DNA from: a virus
Virus record (IMG/VR): IMGVR_UViG_3300034683_000215
Span: 1 to 58,680 of that record
DNA length: 58,680 bases
Strand: one strand, 5' to 3'
The notes beneath the pieces are model-generated. The model saw only the letters and a program-made list of their open reading frames with translations. It was not told the origin of the DNA and searched no databases. Below, one piece after another: positions 46,911 to 56,507 of the stretch (positions are counted from its first letter, which is position 1; each line of letters starts with the position of its first letter). The position numbers and the translations under genes are program-made.

Positions 46911-49185
46911 ATATGAGTATTTACCAGCCGATGATAGTTTTTTGATGAATGATGATCCGTCATTAACACCAATACGGATTTCATTACCTAAGCCACCACC
47001 ATTAGAATTAATAGATGGATATGGGTTACCACCTGAAGAGCAACGGTTTGAGAGAGAAGTTGTTCCTCAGCGTTTGGTAAATTTATATGAGCATGTGAAG
47101 TCAGTTCTTCAAAATAAAGAATCAAAAGTAAGCAATTATAAAATGACGTTTTTTAGGCTGCAAAAAGAATTTTGGGAGAAATTAAAAAAAGATGAAAAAC
47201 ATTATAAAAAAGAAATAGAATGGTTAAAAAAAGTTTGGTGGCATAGGATAAATGGCTATTGGTTTTTTAATTATGGGAAGCCTACATATATTTGCGGTTG
47301 GCATTATATGTATTTAAACTTTTGGTATTTTCCTGAAAGCAAAAAAAAATCTGGGCATTTTCCTGAGTATAGAGATAGGGATAGGCGGTGGTTTTTATTT
47401 CAGTGGTATATCTATAAAACAACTGAAACCTTTGCGGATTATGATGAAAAAGGTCGGCCAATAAAAGTGGATGGGAAGTATAGGATGATTGATATTGGCC
47501 GAAAAACATTTTATGGAACAATTAATACTAAGCAAAGACGGGCAGGAGAAACACACAAATCGTTATGTATAGGGAATGAAATTGTATCATTGTCAGAAGG
47601 TAGTATAGGCGGTATAATATCTTACAATAAAAAGAATTCAGAGGATCATTTCAGAAAGAAACTATCCATAGCATGGCAGCATTTTCCAATCTATTTTATG
47701 CCATACTATGATGGGAGTTTTTCGCCACAAACAACAATAAACTACAGAACACCTGGGACAGAAACAGGGGAAACAGGTTTGAACTCAGTAATAGACTATG
47801 CCGAAAGCGGAGAGGGTACTGCTTATGATGGGCAAAGGCTTGTGTTTATTCTTTGCGATGAGGAAGGTAAGACGGAAGGAATTGATATATTAAACCGTTG
47901 GTACCAGTTGGCAGAATGTATGTCAACGGGTAATGGTATGGATATAATTGGCCATGCTATACATCCAACTACAGTGGAAGAAATGAGCTCTGGTGAGAAC
48001 GTAGAGCGTTTTAAGATGCTTGTTGAGCAAAGCGATTTTTACGAGCGTGATAGGTTAACAGGGCGAACGATAAGCGGGTTATGCAGATTTTTTATTCCAA
48101 CAGACGACGGAGCCGAAGGATTTATTGACAGTTATGGGTATTCTGTAAAAGATGAATTAAAAGATTACCAAAAGAAAGAGGGGTTTCGATATACAGCCAC
48201 AGAATTTTACAGAAATGAAAGGAAGGCCTTATTAGCTAAGGGTACACCAGACGCGTTAGAAAAATATCGTTCATTATGTAGGAAGTATCCACTAGAGTAT
48301 GCTGACAGTTGGATAAGCACATCTTCAGGGATAGGGTGGGATATAACTAAAATTGAAAAACGTTTAGCAGAATTGGACTTATATCCTGCCAAGAAGCCAC
48401 GACGTGGTAATTTTGTAGGTACCATAGAGACAGGCTATAGGTTTGTAGATGACCCTGAAGGGCGGTGGTACGTTTCGTATTTACCACCCGCATTAGAAGC
48501 AAACCAGTACAAGACAATAAATGGCATAGATTCCCTGACGGGAAAAAGCAAGCAAATGTATGCTCCGTTAAAAAGGGATAGGTTTACGCTAGGCGTGGAC
48601 CCAATCAAGGAGATAGGACGAGGAAAGTCTAGAAATAAGTTGTCCAATTTCGGCGGTGCTATTTTTATGCATCACGATAGCCGAATTGATTACAGTGGGA
48701 TACCCGACGAAAAGCGGATAACGAATAGGTTTGTTGCAACCTATTGCTATCGACCAGACGTTACAGAAGATGCCTATAAGGATATGATAGCCGCAGCAAT
48801 TTATTACGGTGCGATGATTTACCCCGAGGTGAATGTCAGCGGATTTTGGGAGTACATAGAGGAGAAAGGGCTAGGTGGATATTTGAAGTATGACTATGAT
48901 ATAGTTCATAATAAAATTAAAGATAAGCCAGGAGTTTATACCAGTCCGCAAACAAAGCAGGATATGTATAATGCTTTTAGAGATTATATAGCCATTGAAG
49001 TTGAGCGTGAAGTACATGATGACCTACTAAGGCAAGCGAGAGATATTCGTAATTTGGACCAGCTAACAGATTTTGACTTACTAATGGCAGCAATGATTGC
49101 TTATAGAGGCGCAACATCAAAAGTGAATGATGTGTTAGTCGAGGAAGTTGAGTTGGATATATCTAAGTTGAGAGGTATATTCTAA
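46903..49185 (+). CDS. terL: Terminase large subunit
   Basis: The ATG at 46903 (MSKYEYLPADDS) gives 760 residues. INGYWFFNYGKPTYICGWHYMYLNFWYF is the region typical of crAss-like and related TerL proteins. The Walker A-like motif is degenerate (QRRAGETHKS, about 211-220) and Walker B is LVFILCDE (about 313-320). The nuclease domain shows LGVDP (Asp about 566), an acidic residue near 650 and FDLLMAA with the last Asp near 725. It packages DNA into the capsid and cuts it. Confidence 0.88.
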   Translation: MSKYEYLPADDSFLMNDDPSLTPIRISLPKPPPLELIDGYGLPPEEQRFEREVVPQRLVNLYEHVKSVLQNKESKVSNYKMTFFRLQKEFWEKLKKDEKHYKKEIEWLKKVWWHRINGYWFFNYGKPTYICGWHYMYLNFWYFPESKKKSGHFPEYRDRDRRWFLFQWYIYKTTETFADYDEKGRPIKVDGKYRMIDIGRKTFYGTINTKQRRAGETHKSLCIGNEIVSLSEGSIGGIISYNKKNSEDHFRKKLSIAWQHFPIYFMPYYDGSFSPQTTINYRTPGTETGETGLNSVIDYAESGEGTAYDGQRLVFILCDEEGKTEGIDILNRWYQLAECMSTGNGMDIIGHAIHPTTVEEMSSGENVERFKMLVEQSDFYERDRLTGRTISGLCRFFIPTDDGAEGFIDSYGYSVKDELKDYQKKEGFRYTATEFYRNERKALLAKGTPDALEKYRSLCRKYPLEYADSWISTSSGIGWDITKIEKRLAELDLYPAKKPRRGNFVGTIETGYRFVDDPEGRWYVSYLPPALEANQYKTINGIDSLTGKSKQMYAPLKRDRFTLGVDPIKEIGRGKSRNKLSNFGGAIFMHHDSRIDYSGIPDEKRITNRFVATYCYRPDVTEDAYKDMIAAAIYYGAMIYPEVNVSGFWEYIEEKGLGGYLKYDYDIVHNKIKDKPGVYTSPQTKQDMYNAFRDYIAIEVEREVHDDLLRQARDIRNLDQLTDFDLLMAAMIAYRGATSKVNDVLVEEVELDISKLRGIF

Positions 49186-49191
49186 ATTTTA

Positions 49192-49199
49192 TATATTTG
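49192..49199 (+). promoter_or_regulatory. -7 element TATATTTG before the portal
   Basis: TATATTTGC, 13 bases before the portal ATG at 49213. Overlaps the short gap after terL. Confidence 0.65.
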
Positions 49200-49212
49200 C
49201 AAAAAGAACGAT

Positions 49213-51465
49213 ATGATACCAGATAAATTAGTAGAGGATTACCAGGTTGAATTTCCGTATGGAGATCCAGATGAAGAATTTGCATTGAGGTATGCAAAGG
49301 CCGCATGGTCAGCTTTTTCTCGTGGCTCATCAGGTGTTGATTATAGTTTCCTAAAAGGGTGGAATACTTGGCGTCTTTATGGGGCTGGGAAACAACCATC
49401 GTTTATTTACGAAACGTGGGCAAAAAACACGAAGGCAATTTCTACAAAAATAAATGAATCGCCAAACCAATACAATATAGACAGTAAGAAAATAAATAAC
49501 TATTTAAGAAAGGCATGGAAGAATGTAGACTTTACTGTTATATCGTTTATACCCAAAATAAAATCAATAATAAAGGGTGCATTAGAAAATGCTGATTATA
49601 ATGTAAAAGTTTACGCAATTGACAGTTTTAGTAGAGATTCCGAAGAGGAACAGAAATGGAAGTTTTATGTAGAAAACGTTGAGAGAGAATTTCTAGATGG
49701 AGTAAGAGAACTGATAGGGCTACAAGCCCCAGATATGCCAGTTAAAATAGATTCAATAAAAGAGTTACAATTACTATCAGATGCTGAAGGATTCAAAGTG
49801 AATTGGGCTATTGCGCTAGAAAAAATATGCAGGTTTTCGTTTGAGATGTCAGGTTATAAAGAGCAGCGCGATATGCTAATAGATGACTTGCTAGACGGAG
49901 GCATGGCTGTTGTTAAAGACGACGTGGTAAATGGATTCATTCAGCATAAGTACGTTGACCCGGAAATGTTTATTATTCAATTTTCTAATAGAAGTGATTA
50001 TGCTGATGCACAGTATGCTGGCCATTTGGAATACGTTCCTTTAAGCGAAATAGCATCCAAAGTAGGACACGATGCAGCCAAAAATATAGTCAGCTTTTAC
50101 AATGAAAATCAAGTAATTCCAGAAAGCGAATGGGGAAGACCTGGCGTGATGACAGGTAGTAACGGATTAAACGACTACATAGGGAAAGTACTAGTTTTGA
50201 ATTTATCTTTTATCGCAAATGAATATGATTATTATAGAGAGATAAATTATTGGGGGAGAACCAAGATAAAGAGAGTTGACAAAAACTATAAAAAGAAGGG
50301 CGATTCAAAAATAGTTAAGTATCCACGTCCCATGCTATTTGAGGTAAAATGGGTTGTAGGTACAGATTGTGTTTATGAATTTGGGCCTGTATTTAATCAG
50401 CCAAAAGATAGAAATAATAACGTAAGGCTTAATTATCATGTTTACGCATTGCCTGTTACCAGTTTGGTACAGCAATTAATACCGTTAGAAGATGAGTATA
50501 TGAAGGGCTGGTTGCTATATCAGGCAGGCGTTAACGGCGGGTTTAAGTCAGGAATTGCGTTAAATACAGCAATGCTAAAAAATGTTACATTAGATGGCCA
50601 AGCCGCAGATCCAATAGAGTTGATAGCGTTTTATAAAGAGGAGCGAGTTATGCCATATGGGCAGTCTCATACAGGAGAGTATAGGGGAGGAGCAGTAAGT
50701 CCAGTCGTTCCGATTCAAGGTATTTCAGAAATGGTGATCAATGAAGCTGTAAATAGGAAGCGTTATGTTAGCGAAATGGTTTATGATATTGTTGGAATAG
50801 ATGTTTTGAGGCAGCCGATAGTTAATGGACAAAATGTGGGTATGGATGAAATTAGGCTAGAGTCTGTTCAGCTGGTTGTTAAGCCGATAGTCCATGCATT
50901 GTTAAACATAAAAGATAGCCTTGCAAAAAATATGGCCTTAAGGGTTCAAAATCTTGTAGCGTATGATGAAGAATTTGCTAAGAGATATTCTGGGATTTTG
51001 AATAATAGCGAGGTAGAAATGCTTAAGTTGGCTGAAAAATCAGATGTTATATATTCTGTCGTACTCAAGGCTAAACCTACTCGTGATGATGTAATGTCAA
51101 TGATGCAGTCGGTACAAGCATCTTACTCTCAAGGTCTCCTTGATCCACATGATTATATGTATATCATGGAGCAAATTCTAAACGATGTTGAACTTGGGAA
51201 GATAAGACAGTTTGTAGCGTATAAGATAGAGAAGAGAAGGCAAGAAATGCAACAACAACAGATGGCTGCTATTGATAGGCAAAATCAAGGTTTGGCAATG
51301 GTTAACCAGTCCAGCATGGAGCAACAAATGGCTCTATTAGATAAGAAGATACAAGGAAAGATTGAAGAAGTAACGGCTAAGTATCAAGGCGAATTGGTTA
51401 AAGAAAGAGAAATAACTAACCGAGAGCTTGAAAAGGTAATTAGAAAAATAATGGCCAATGGATGA
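49213..51465 (+). CDS. Portal protein
   Basis: 750 residues. A mostly alpha/beta body with aromatic-rich segments and a long Gln-rich, Met-rich coiled-coil C-terminus (MQQQQMAAIDRQNQG...). Position directly after TerL and before the scaffold-like and capsid genes, together with size, identify the dodecameric portal that forms the DNA channel. Stop overlaps the next gene start. Confidence 0.78.
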   Translation: MIPDKLVEDYQVEFPYGDPDEEFALRYAKAAWSAFSRGSSGVDYSFLKGWNTWRLYGAGKQPSFIYETWAKNTKAISTKINESPNQYNIDSKKINNYLRKAWKNVDFTVISFIPKIKSIIKGALENADYNVKVYAIDSFSRDSEEEQKWKFYVENVEREFLDGVRELIGLQAPDMPVKIDSIKELQLLSDAEGFKVNWAIALEKICRFSFEMSGYKEQRDMLIDDLLDGGMAVVKDDVVNGFIQHKYVDPEMFIIQFSNRSDYADAQYAGHLEYVPLSEIASKVGHDAAKNIVSFYNENQVIPESEWGRPGVMTGSNGLNDYIGKVLVLNLSFIANEYDYYREINYWGRTKIKRVDKNYKKKGDSKIVKYPRPMLFEVKWVVGTDCVYEFGPVFNQPKDRNNNVRLNYHVYALPVTSLVQQLIPLEDEYMKGWLLYQAGVNGGFKSGIALNTAMLKNVTLDGQAADPIELIAFYKEERVMPYGQSHTGEYRGGAVSPVVPIQGISEMVINEAVNRKRYVSEMVYDIVGIDVLRQPIVNGQNVGMDEIRLESVQLVVKPIVHALLNIKDSLAKNMALRVQNLVAYDEEFAKRYSGILNNSEVEMLKLAEKSDVIYSVVLKAKPTRDDVMSMMQSVQASYSQGLLDPHDYMYIMEQILNDVELGKIRQFVAYKIEKRRQEMQQQQMAAIDRQNQGLAMVNQSSMEQQMALLDKKIQGKIEEVTAKYQGELVKEREITNRELEKVIRKIMANG

Positions 51466-52705
51466 GAAAAAAGAATGGTTTTTGAACCAGATAGAACAGT
51501 TGTATCTTAACCACAGCATCACAGCTGAGGAAAAGGAGGCATATATACAGCAATACGACTATTACGAAAAAAATAAAACAGATGAAGAGCAATATGTAAA
51601 AGCGTTGGCCAATGACCCAGAAGCATATTACGACGGGGAAAATAAATATTACGCGCTAGCTGCCAGAAACGCAGCAGCAGGCGATGTTGTTCGGACAGAT
51701 TTAATTTACCTTTTTGGGAAGCAAATATACGAAGCAGCCCAGCAAGGGCATATTATTGTTTTGCCTAAGCATTTTAATTTTAACGATTTTAATACGGGAT
51801 ATACAAGGAGAATTACAAATGTTGCCTATACTGTTCCTCAATTAAAAATGGAAGAAAAAACGGGGATGAAAGATCCAATGCACCTTAGTGGGGACTCGAT
51901 GAAACAAAAAGTAAATCAACCAGCATTACATAATTATGTGGCTAATATGTCTCGTTTTGCTAATACAAAAACATTAATTAATTTCTTTTCGATACAAAAT
52001 GAGAACTCTTTAGTATATAAACAGGGTGGCGAAAAATTATTATTAGACCACGAGCCAATTGATTTCAAGGTTGGGAAAATTATGTATGATATTAGCATTA
52101 AGGTAAAGAACAGTAAATTATTTATAAAAACATTTGGGAATAAGCCATTTGAACTAGGTTTTAACCAGAAGCGTGAAGAAATTGAAATAATGAGAGCTTT
52201 AGCTGTTACTGTAAGAGACGGTACGGAAAGGTATATGGATAACTATGTAAAAAGTTATCGGACTGTTGGCGATTTTGCAATTAAATTTGATGATAAAAAT
52301 AGTGAGTATTCACAAGAAATTTACGAAAAGATTAAGGGCTATCCTGGCGACGGAATTTATGCCAAGATGAGTTCAATGATAAAAGAAATTAATAATGAGG
52401 GAGTTGTTTCACCCGAAGATGTAAAACGAAAAATAGAGGAAAAAATAGGAATGAGTTTACCTAAAACTTATTTAGATATTATTAGTAAAGATGAATTAAA
52501 TAAACGGGCTAGAAATATTGGACTAACAAAATATCCGATGATAACTGGTCAAAGGTATTATAATTTATCACCAATCGAGCCTGTTTATGATTTATCTCAA
52601 AATGGAGTAGTTCACGAAAAGTTAAATTTGCAAAGAGTTATTGATACTGATGAGGAGACAAATTTAGGCTCAAATAACGTAGAATCTGAACAAATTAGAA
52701 AGTAA
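51458..52705 (+). CDS. Virion-module protein of unknown function (415 aa)
   Basis: 415 residues, acidic N-terminus with Tyr/Asn-rich stretches, helical; includes KTFGNKPFELGFNQKREEIEI. Sits between portal and scaffold-like gene. A head-morphogenesis protein or capsid-maturation protein is likely by position, but no protease motif is visible. Confidence 0.5.
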   Translation: MDEKKEWFLNQIEQLYLNHSITAEEKEAYIQQYDYYEKNKTDEEQYVKALANDPEAYYDGENKYYALAARNAAAGDVVRTDLIYLFGKQIYEAAQQGHIIVLPKHFNFNDFNTGYTRRITNVAYTVPQLKMEEKTGMKDPMHLSGDSMKQKVNQPALHNYVANMSRFANTKTLINFFSIQNENSLVYKQGGEKLLLDHEPIDFKVGKIMYDISIKVKNSKLFIKTFGNKPFELGFNQKREEIEIMRALAVTVRDGTERYMDNYVKSYRTVGDFAIKFDDKNSEYSQEIYEKIKGYPGDGIYAKMSSMIKEINNEGVVSPEDVKRKIEEKIGMSLPKTYLDIISKDELNKRARNIGLTKYPMITGQRYYNLSPIEPVYDLSQNGVVHEKLNLQRVIDTDEETNLGSNNVESEQIRK

Positions 52706-52717
52706 ATTTATTTTTTA

Positions 52718-52725
52718 TATATTTG
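52718..52725 (+). promoter_or_regulatory. -7 element TATATTTG before the scaffold-like gene
   Basis: TATATTTGC, 17 bases before ATG 52743; separates capsid genes from the terminase-portal part. Confidence 0.65.
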
Positions 52726-52742
52726 CATAAAATGAATAGTCT

Positions 52743-53834
52743 ATGGAACGAATAGAAGATGTTTTAAAGGGGATAAAAGAAAAATACAGTCCTCAAGGTA
52801 ATCCTGAGCAGGAAGAAAATGTTGAACAAACGCCACCAGTTGAAGAAAAATCGACAGAAGCAGAGGTGGTAGAGGAGCAACAGACCGAAGAAAAAGAGGT
52901 GAATACTAGCGGTGAAGCCGTAGTAGAAGATGATAAAGCCTCTGCTGTTAATGTACCTGATGAACGATATTTGGAGATTGAAAAAGAAAATGAGGAGTTG
53001 CGAAAAAAACTCGAAGAGTTAAAGGAATATTTTGAAAAAGTCTCTGACCCTACTGCGTATTTTTCAAGTGAAGAAGCTTTTAAGGCAGAGCAATTGAAGA
53101 AAGTAAGAAAGGATTTGCCAGATGAGGTAGCCAAAGCTGCAGTAGGTGATATTGACAAGTTGGGCTTGACTGACCTGTTGGTTTATGATATTTTGATGGA
53201 CGTACCAAACATCGAAGGGGGAGTCGAGGGGGCAATGGAATTATTGATGGAGAAATACGGGATAGACAGTTTTGAAGATATACCCCGTATAGTAAAGAAC
53301 AAGATGTTGGTAGATGCCAATCGTTCTAAACAAAGGCTGTTAGAGTTAAGGAATAGCATTCCCCAAGTGGAGCGTCCAAAGGTTTTAGACGAGGTGTTTA
53401 GCAACATAAACAACACCAAAGAGCAGGTTGTAAAGTTGGAACAAGAATGGCAAACCAATGTGCCAACGGTTGATAAGATAGTTATCAAACCTAATGACGG
53501 CACAGCTGAGTTTCAATTCGCAATAGATTCAGAGTTTCTTGAAAAGGCTAAGCAGGATTTACCAAAGCTGATGGCAGCCTATGGGCTTGACCCTAAATCG
53601 CCTGAGGCCGTAGAGCGAGCAAAGGCTGAAATAAAAGTTGCGTACTTGGCAAGCAATTTCGAGCGAATTGCAGAGGAGTATGCAAACTATAGGGTTACTC
53701 AAGCTTTGGATAAGTTTAGGCGTGAAAATGCCGGAATGGTATCAAAGCCTAAAGAAGGACAGCCTGTAAATCAAGAAACAGATTTGGTTAATAGTGCAAT
53801 TAGCGCAGCTAAGAAAGCAGGATTAAGAATATAA
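52743..53834 (+). CDS. Putative scaffolding protein (363 aa)
   Basis: A highly charged, Glu/Val/Thr-rich low-complexity N-terminus (about 1-90) and a long coiled-coil-like region (YLEIEKENEELRKKLEEL) followed by a helical C-terminus. This is the usual composition of capsid scaffolding proteins, and it lies immediately upstream of the major capsid gene. Confidence 0.6.
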   Translation: MERIEDVLKGIKEKYSPQGNPEQEENVEQTPPVEEKSTEAEVVEEQQTEEKEVNTSGEAVVEDDKASAVNVPDERYLEIEKENEELRKKLEELKEYFEKVSDPTAYFSSEEAFKAEQLKKVRKDLPDEVAKAAVGDIDKLGLTDLLVYDILMDVPNIEGGVEGAMELLMEKYGIDSFEDIPRIVKNKMLVDANRSKQRLLELRNSIPQVERPKVLDEVFSNINNTKEQVVKLEQEWQTNVPTVDKIVIKPNDGTAEFQFAIDSEFLEKAKQDLPKLMAAYGLDPKSPEAVERAKAEIKVAYLASNFERIAEEYANYRVTQALDKFRRENAGMVSKPKEGQPVNQETDLVNSAISAAKKAGLRI

Positions 53835-53861
53835 AAACAACGCAAAAAAAATATTACATAA

Positions 53862-55361
53862 ATGGCAAACACAAAAACACCAGCATCTGTACCCGTAACT
53901 GGGTATGTAGGTAATTACGGTCAAAGTTATATTGACCTAGTCTCCTTAGCAGGAGCAGTTCCTGAAATTAAGGAGCAAGTATTAGCAAAACTTTACAGGC
54001 AAGAGGGAGATGGCGCTAAGTTATTAGACTTGCTTCGTATCGTAGGTAATGAGTTTTTCGTAAAAGGCGAAAGGCTGACAGCGTTTGAAGAAATAGGCGT
54101 GAAGGGTACTGTAACTGTAGCAGCAGCTGGTCCAGCAGCCATAGGACATACAGCAGGAGATCCTATTTACTTTCAGTTAAGTTCATCTGATTACAGCGCA
54201 TCTGGAAGTTTACCTTTAAGGGTTGCTGAAACTGTATATTTACCAGGTACACTGTTTAACAAGGATTATCCTGTAGCAGCTCAGGTTATTACTAGCTACA
54301 CCAGTGGTTCCTACGGTGGTTTGACAGCAGGGTCTGGTGCATCAAGGGTATGGGAAGTTAAAATACTTGAAGGCGTTAAGTTGCAGTCAGACATAACTGC
54401 GTCCACTATCCTTTCTATTGGTGCAACCTTGTTTGGCCGTGGGGCAGGACAGCCTGAACCAAAAAACTATCTGAACTATCAAAGGGATTTCTATACTGGT
54501 ATTTCAAAAGAGACAGTAGAAATCGAAGGTGGTGTTCAAGCGATGGAGCGTCAAGTAGCATTTGATATTGATGGTCAGATGCGAGTTTGGGACGCTGGGT
54601 TAGCACGCGCAGAGTTTTCGCTTGACAAGCAGATTGAACATCAGCTCTGGGTTGGTAACCTCAACACTGGTGATGTAACATTAAACAACACCGAAAGCGG
54701 TGCGCCAACTAAGACTAAGTCAACTAAAGGGCTATTACCTACCGTAGCAGACAGTGCTTCTCGTTTAGTACTAGACAGCGGTCTTTTCAATGGGCTGGAA
54801 GATTTTGATGACATTCGAGACCTTCAGTTGGCAAACAATGTTATTGCCGATATTAATCTTTTCATTACTAACCCCGCGCTGTACACACAGGTTGAGAATA
54901 CTGTCCTAACAGCTTCTGATAACGGGGCTGCTACATTGTACGACAAGGAGATGCAGATGTTTGGTATTCCTTTCAAGCGCGTAATGAAGAACAATCGTAT
55001 CTACTACTTGGTTGAACTTTCTACCCTTGCTAACCCAAGAGGCTTAGGTGCTACAACCTTAGGTACTGGTCCTAATGGATTCGTAATTCCGCTTGAAAAC
55101 GTTGCTACCAATGTTTCAAATGAGATTACATTCGGTAATGTTACCTATGGTCCAATGAGCGGTAAGGTTACTATTCCTAATATTGCTGTTGGATACCTGA
55201 ATAATAACGGTGAAAACCGTAGGAAGATTATTCAGCCAGTAGCAGGTGTAAACGGAATGGGCTTACCAGCCAGCAATCAGTACGATAGCATTAAAGGTTT
55301 CTTGTTAAGTGAATACATGCTGACAGTGATGACACCAAACAAGATTGTTTGGATTAAGTGA
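53862..55361 (+). CDS. Major capsid protein
   Basis: 499 residues, HK97-type length, with an N-terminal helix-rich part (KEQVLAKLYRQEGDGAKLLD) and a beta-rich body with Gly/Ala stretches (VAAAGPAAIGHTAGDP). Position after the scaffold and before a strong terminator, plus length similar to capsid proteins of crAss-like phages, supports the call. No peptide-level proof. Confidence 0.72.
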   Translation: MANTKTPASVPVTGYVGNYGQSYIDLVSLAGAVPEIKEQVLAKLYRQEGDGAKLLDLLRIVGNEFFVKGERLTAFEEIGVKGTVTVAAAGPAAIGHTAGDPIYFQLSSSDYSASGSLPLRVAETVYLPGTLFNKDYPVAAQVITSYTSGSYGGLTAGSGASRVWEVKILEGVKLQSDITASTILSIGATLFGRGAGQPEPKNYLNYQRDFYTGISKETVEIEGGVQAMERQVAFDIDGQMRVWDAGLARAEFSLDKQIEHQLWVGNLNTGDVTLNNTESGAPTKTKSTKGLLPTVADSASRLVLDSGLFNGLEDFDDIRDLQLANNVIADINLFITNPALYTQVENTVLTASDNGAATLYDKEMQMFGIPFKRVMKNNRIYYLVELSTLANPRGLGATTLGTGPNGFVIPLENVATNVSNEITFGNVTYGPMSGKVTIPNIAVGYLNNNGENRRKIIQPVAGVNGMGLPASNQYDSIKGFLLSEYMLTVMTPNKIVWIK

Positions 55362-55367
55362 TGATTT

Positions 55368-55396
55368 GGGCGGGTTTTTGCCCCGCCCTTATTTTT
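55368..55396 (+). terminator. Terminator after the major capsid gene
   Basis: GGGCGGG, loop, CCCGCCC and then TTATTTTT; a very strong hairpin that partly separates capsid and tail transcripts. Confidence 0.85.
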
Positions 55397-55416
55397 AAAA
55401 CTAAAATCTAAAAACG

Positions 55417-56433
55417 ATGATATACGTAAACGGAACATTACTAGACATTACACAAGACACGCCATATGTAAAGGAGTATTTGAGCAAGAGAGAAGAACTC
55501 CTTAAGAATTATGAGTTTCCTATGGTATTTACTACAAGGCGTGAACCAATAATCAATCCGAGTGGGGTTGCTGAGCCACCTAAAATTATAATAATCCCAG
55601 CTGCCTCAGTAGTGCAGGAAGAATTTGGGACGGTTGAGTGGCGTTACACTAATTCTATCTCAAGAAACGGGCGTTACTCTCCACGCTCGATAATGATAAA
55701 TGGAGAGATAGCAGTTGGGAAGGAAGATTTAGATTTGGCTTTTTTTCTTTTGTACAAGTCCCAGCACGGGCCGAAGTCAGGTTTACTTTACCTGAAAGAC
55801 GCTAAGAGAGAGGCTGACGAGTACGTAAGTAAGAAAGCAGCCCTAAGCGGATTGACATATATCCTATATGATGAAGATTCTCCTTTATCTGACGAGGATG
55901 TTAGAACTATTGCTCTAGCCTTAGGTATTTCAAATGCTGATGACAAGAAGTACACAACCAACCAGGTTAAATTGATGATAGAGCAGGAGGTTATAAAAGG
56001 CGAAACATCAGGCGATACTTTCTGTAACTATAAAACATTTAAGGAGTTTAGCCGCGTAAACGATTGGGTTAAACTTTTGGCACGCATACAAAAACTGTAC
56101 GATAAGAAAGTTATCGAGTATGATTATGTTGACGGCTGTTTCTACTTAATCAACCAAGAAGGTCAGAGAATTAATAGGTTGTACAAGATTTCTGCGTCTG
56201 ATTATGCTCAAAAAGATAGGCTATTAGCACGAAAGTTGATGGAGGACAAAGTAATGCTTTCCTTGCTGAATGAGCATGCGGGCGAAAAAGTTGATGGCGA
56301 CTTAGATATACTAACCGAAGAAGAACTAAGCGAACTCTCAATGGACGCATTACGTGGACTTGCTAAGCGCAAAGGGATTAAGTCCTTTGGCATATCAAAA
56401 GAGGAACTTATAAAGCAATTAGCAGGCGGATAA
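55417..56433 (+). CDS. Virion protein with C-terminal SAP/Rho-N-like domain (338 aa)
   Basis: 338 residues. The N-terminal 250 residues are alpha/beta with aromatic-rich loops; the C-terminal 35 residues (LSMDALRGLAKRKGIKSF... ELIKQLAGG) resemble a SAP or Rho N-terminal helix-loop-helix often used to bind nucleic acid. Located after the capsid gene; possibly a head-tail connection or capsid-stabilising protein. Confidence 0.5.
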   Translation: MIYVNGTLLDITQDTPYVKEYLSKREELLKNYEFPMVFTTRREPIINPSGVAEPPKIIIIPAASVVQEEFGTVEWRYTNSISRNGRYSPRSIMINGEIAVGKEDLDLAFFLLYKSQHGPKSGLLYLKDAKREADEYVSKKAALSGLTYILYDEDSPLSDEDVRTIALALGISNADDKKYTTNQVKLMIEQEVIKGETSGDTFCNYKTFKEFSRVNDWVKLLARIQKLYDKKVIEYDYVDGCFYLINQEGQRINRLYKISASDYAQKDRLLARKLMEDKVMLSLLNEHAGEKVDGDLDILTEEELSELSMDALRGLAKRKGIKSFGISKEELIKQLAGG

Positions 56434-56450
56434 ATGCTTAGCCTATGGGA

Positions 56451-56483
56451 AAAAACCCAGACGAAAGTCTGGGTTTTTTTTAT
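56451..56483 (+). terminator. Terminator before the tail-fibre gene
   Basis: AAAACCCAGAC, loop GAAA, GTCTGGGTTTT and a T-run. The T-run runs into TATATTTG, as at 3227. Confidence 0.85.
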
Positions 56484-56491
56484 TATATTTG
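56484..56491 (+). promoter_or_regulatory. -7 element TATATTTG of the tail-fibre gene
   Basis: Follows the terminator immediately; ATG at 56508 is 16 bases further. Confidence 0.7.
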
Positions 56492-56507
56492 TGTCAAATA
56501 AAAGGTT

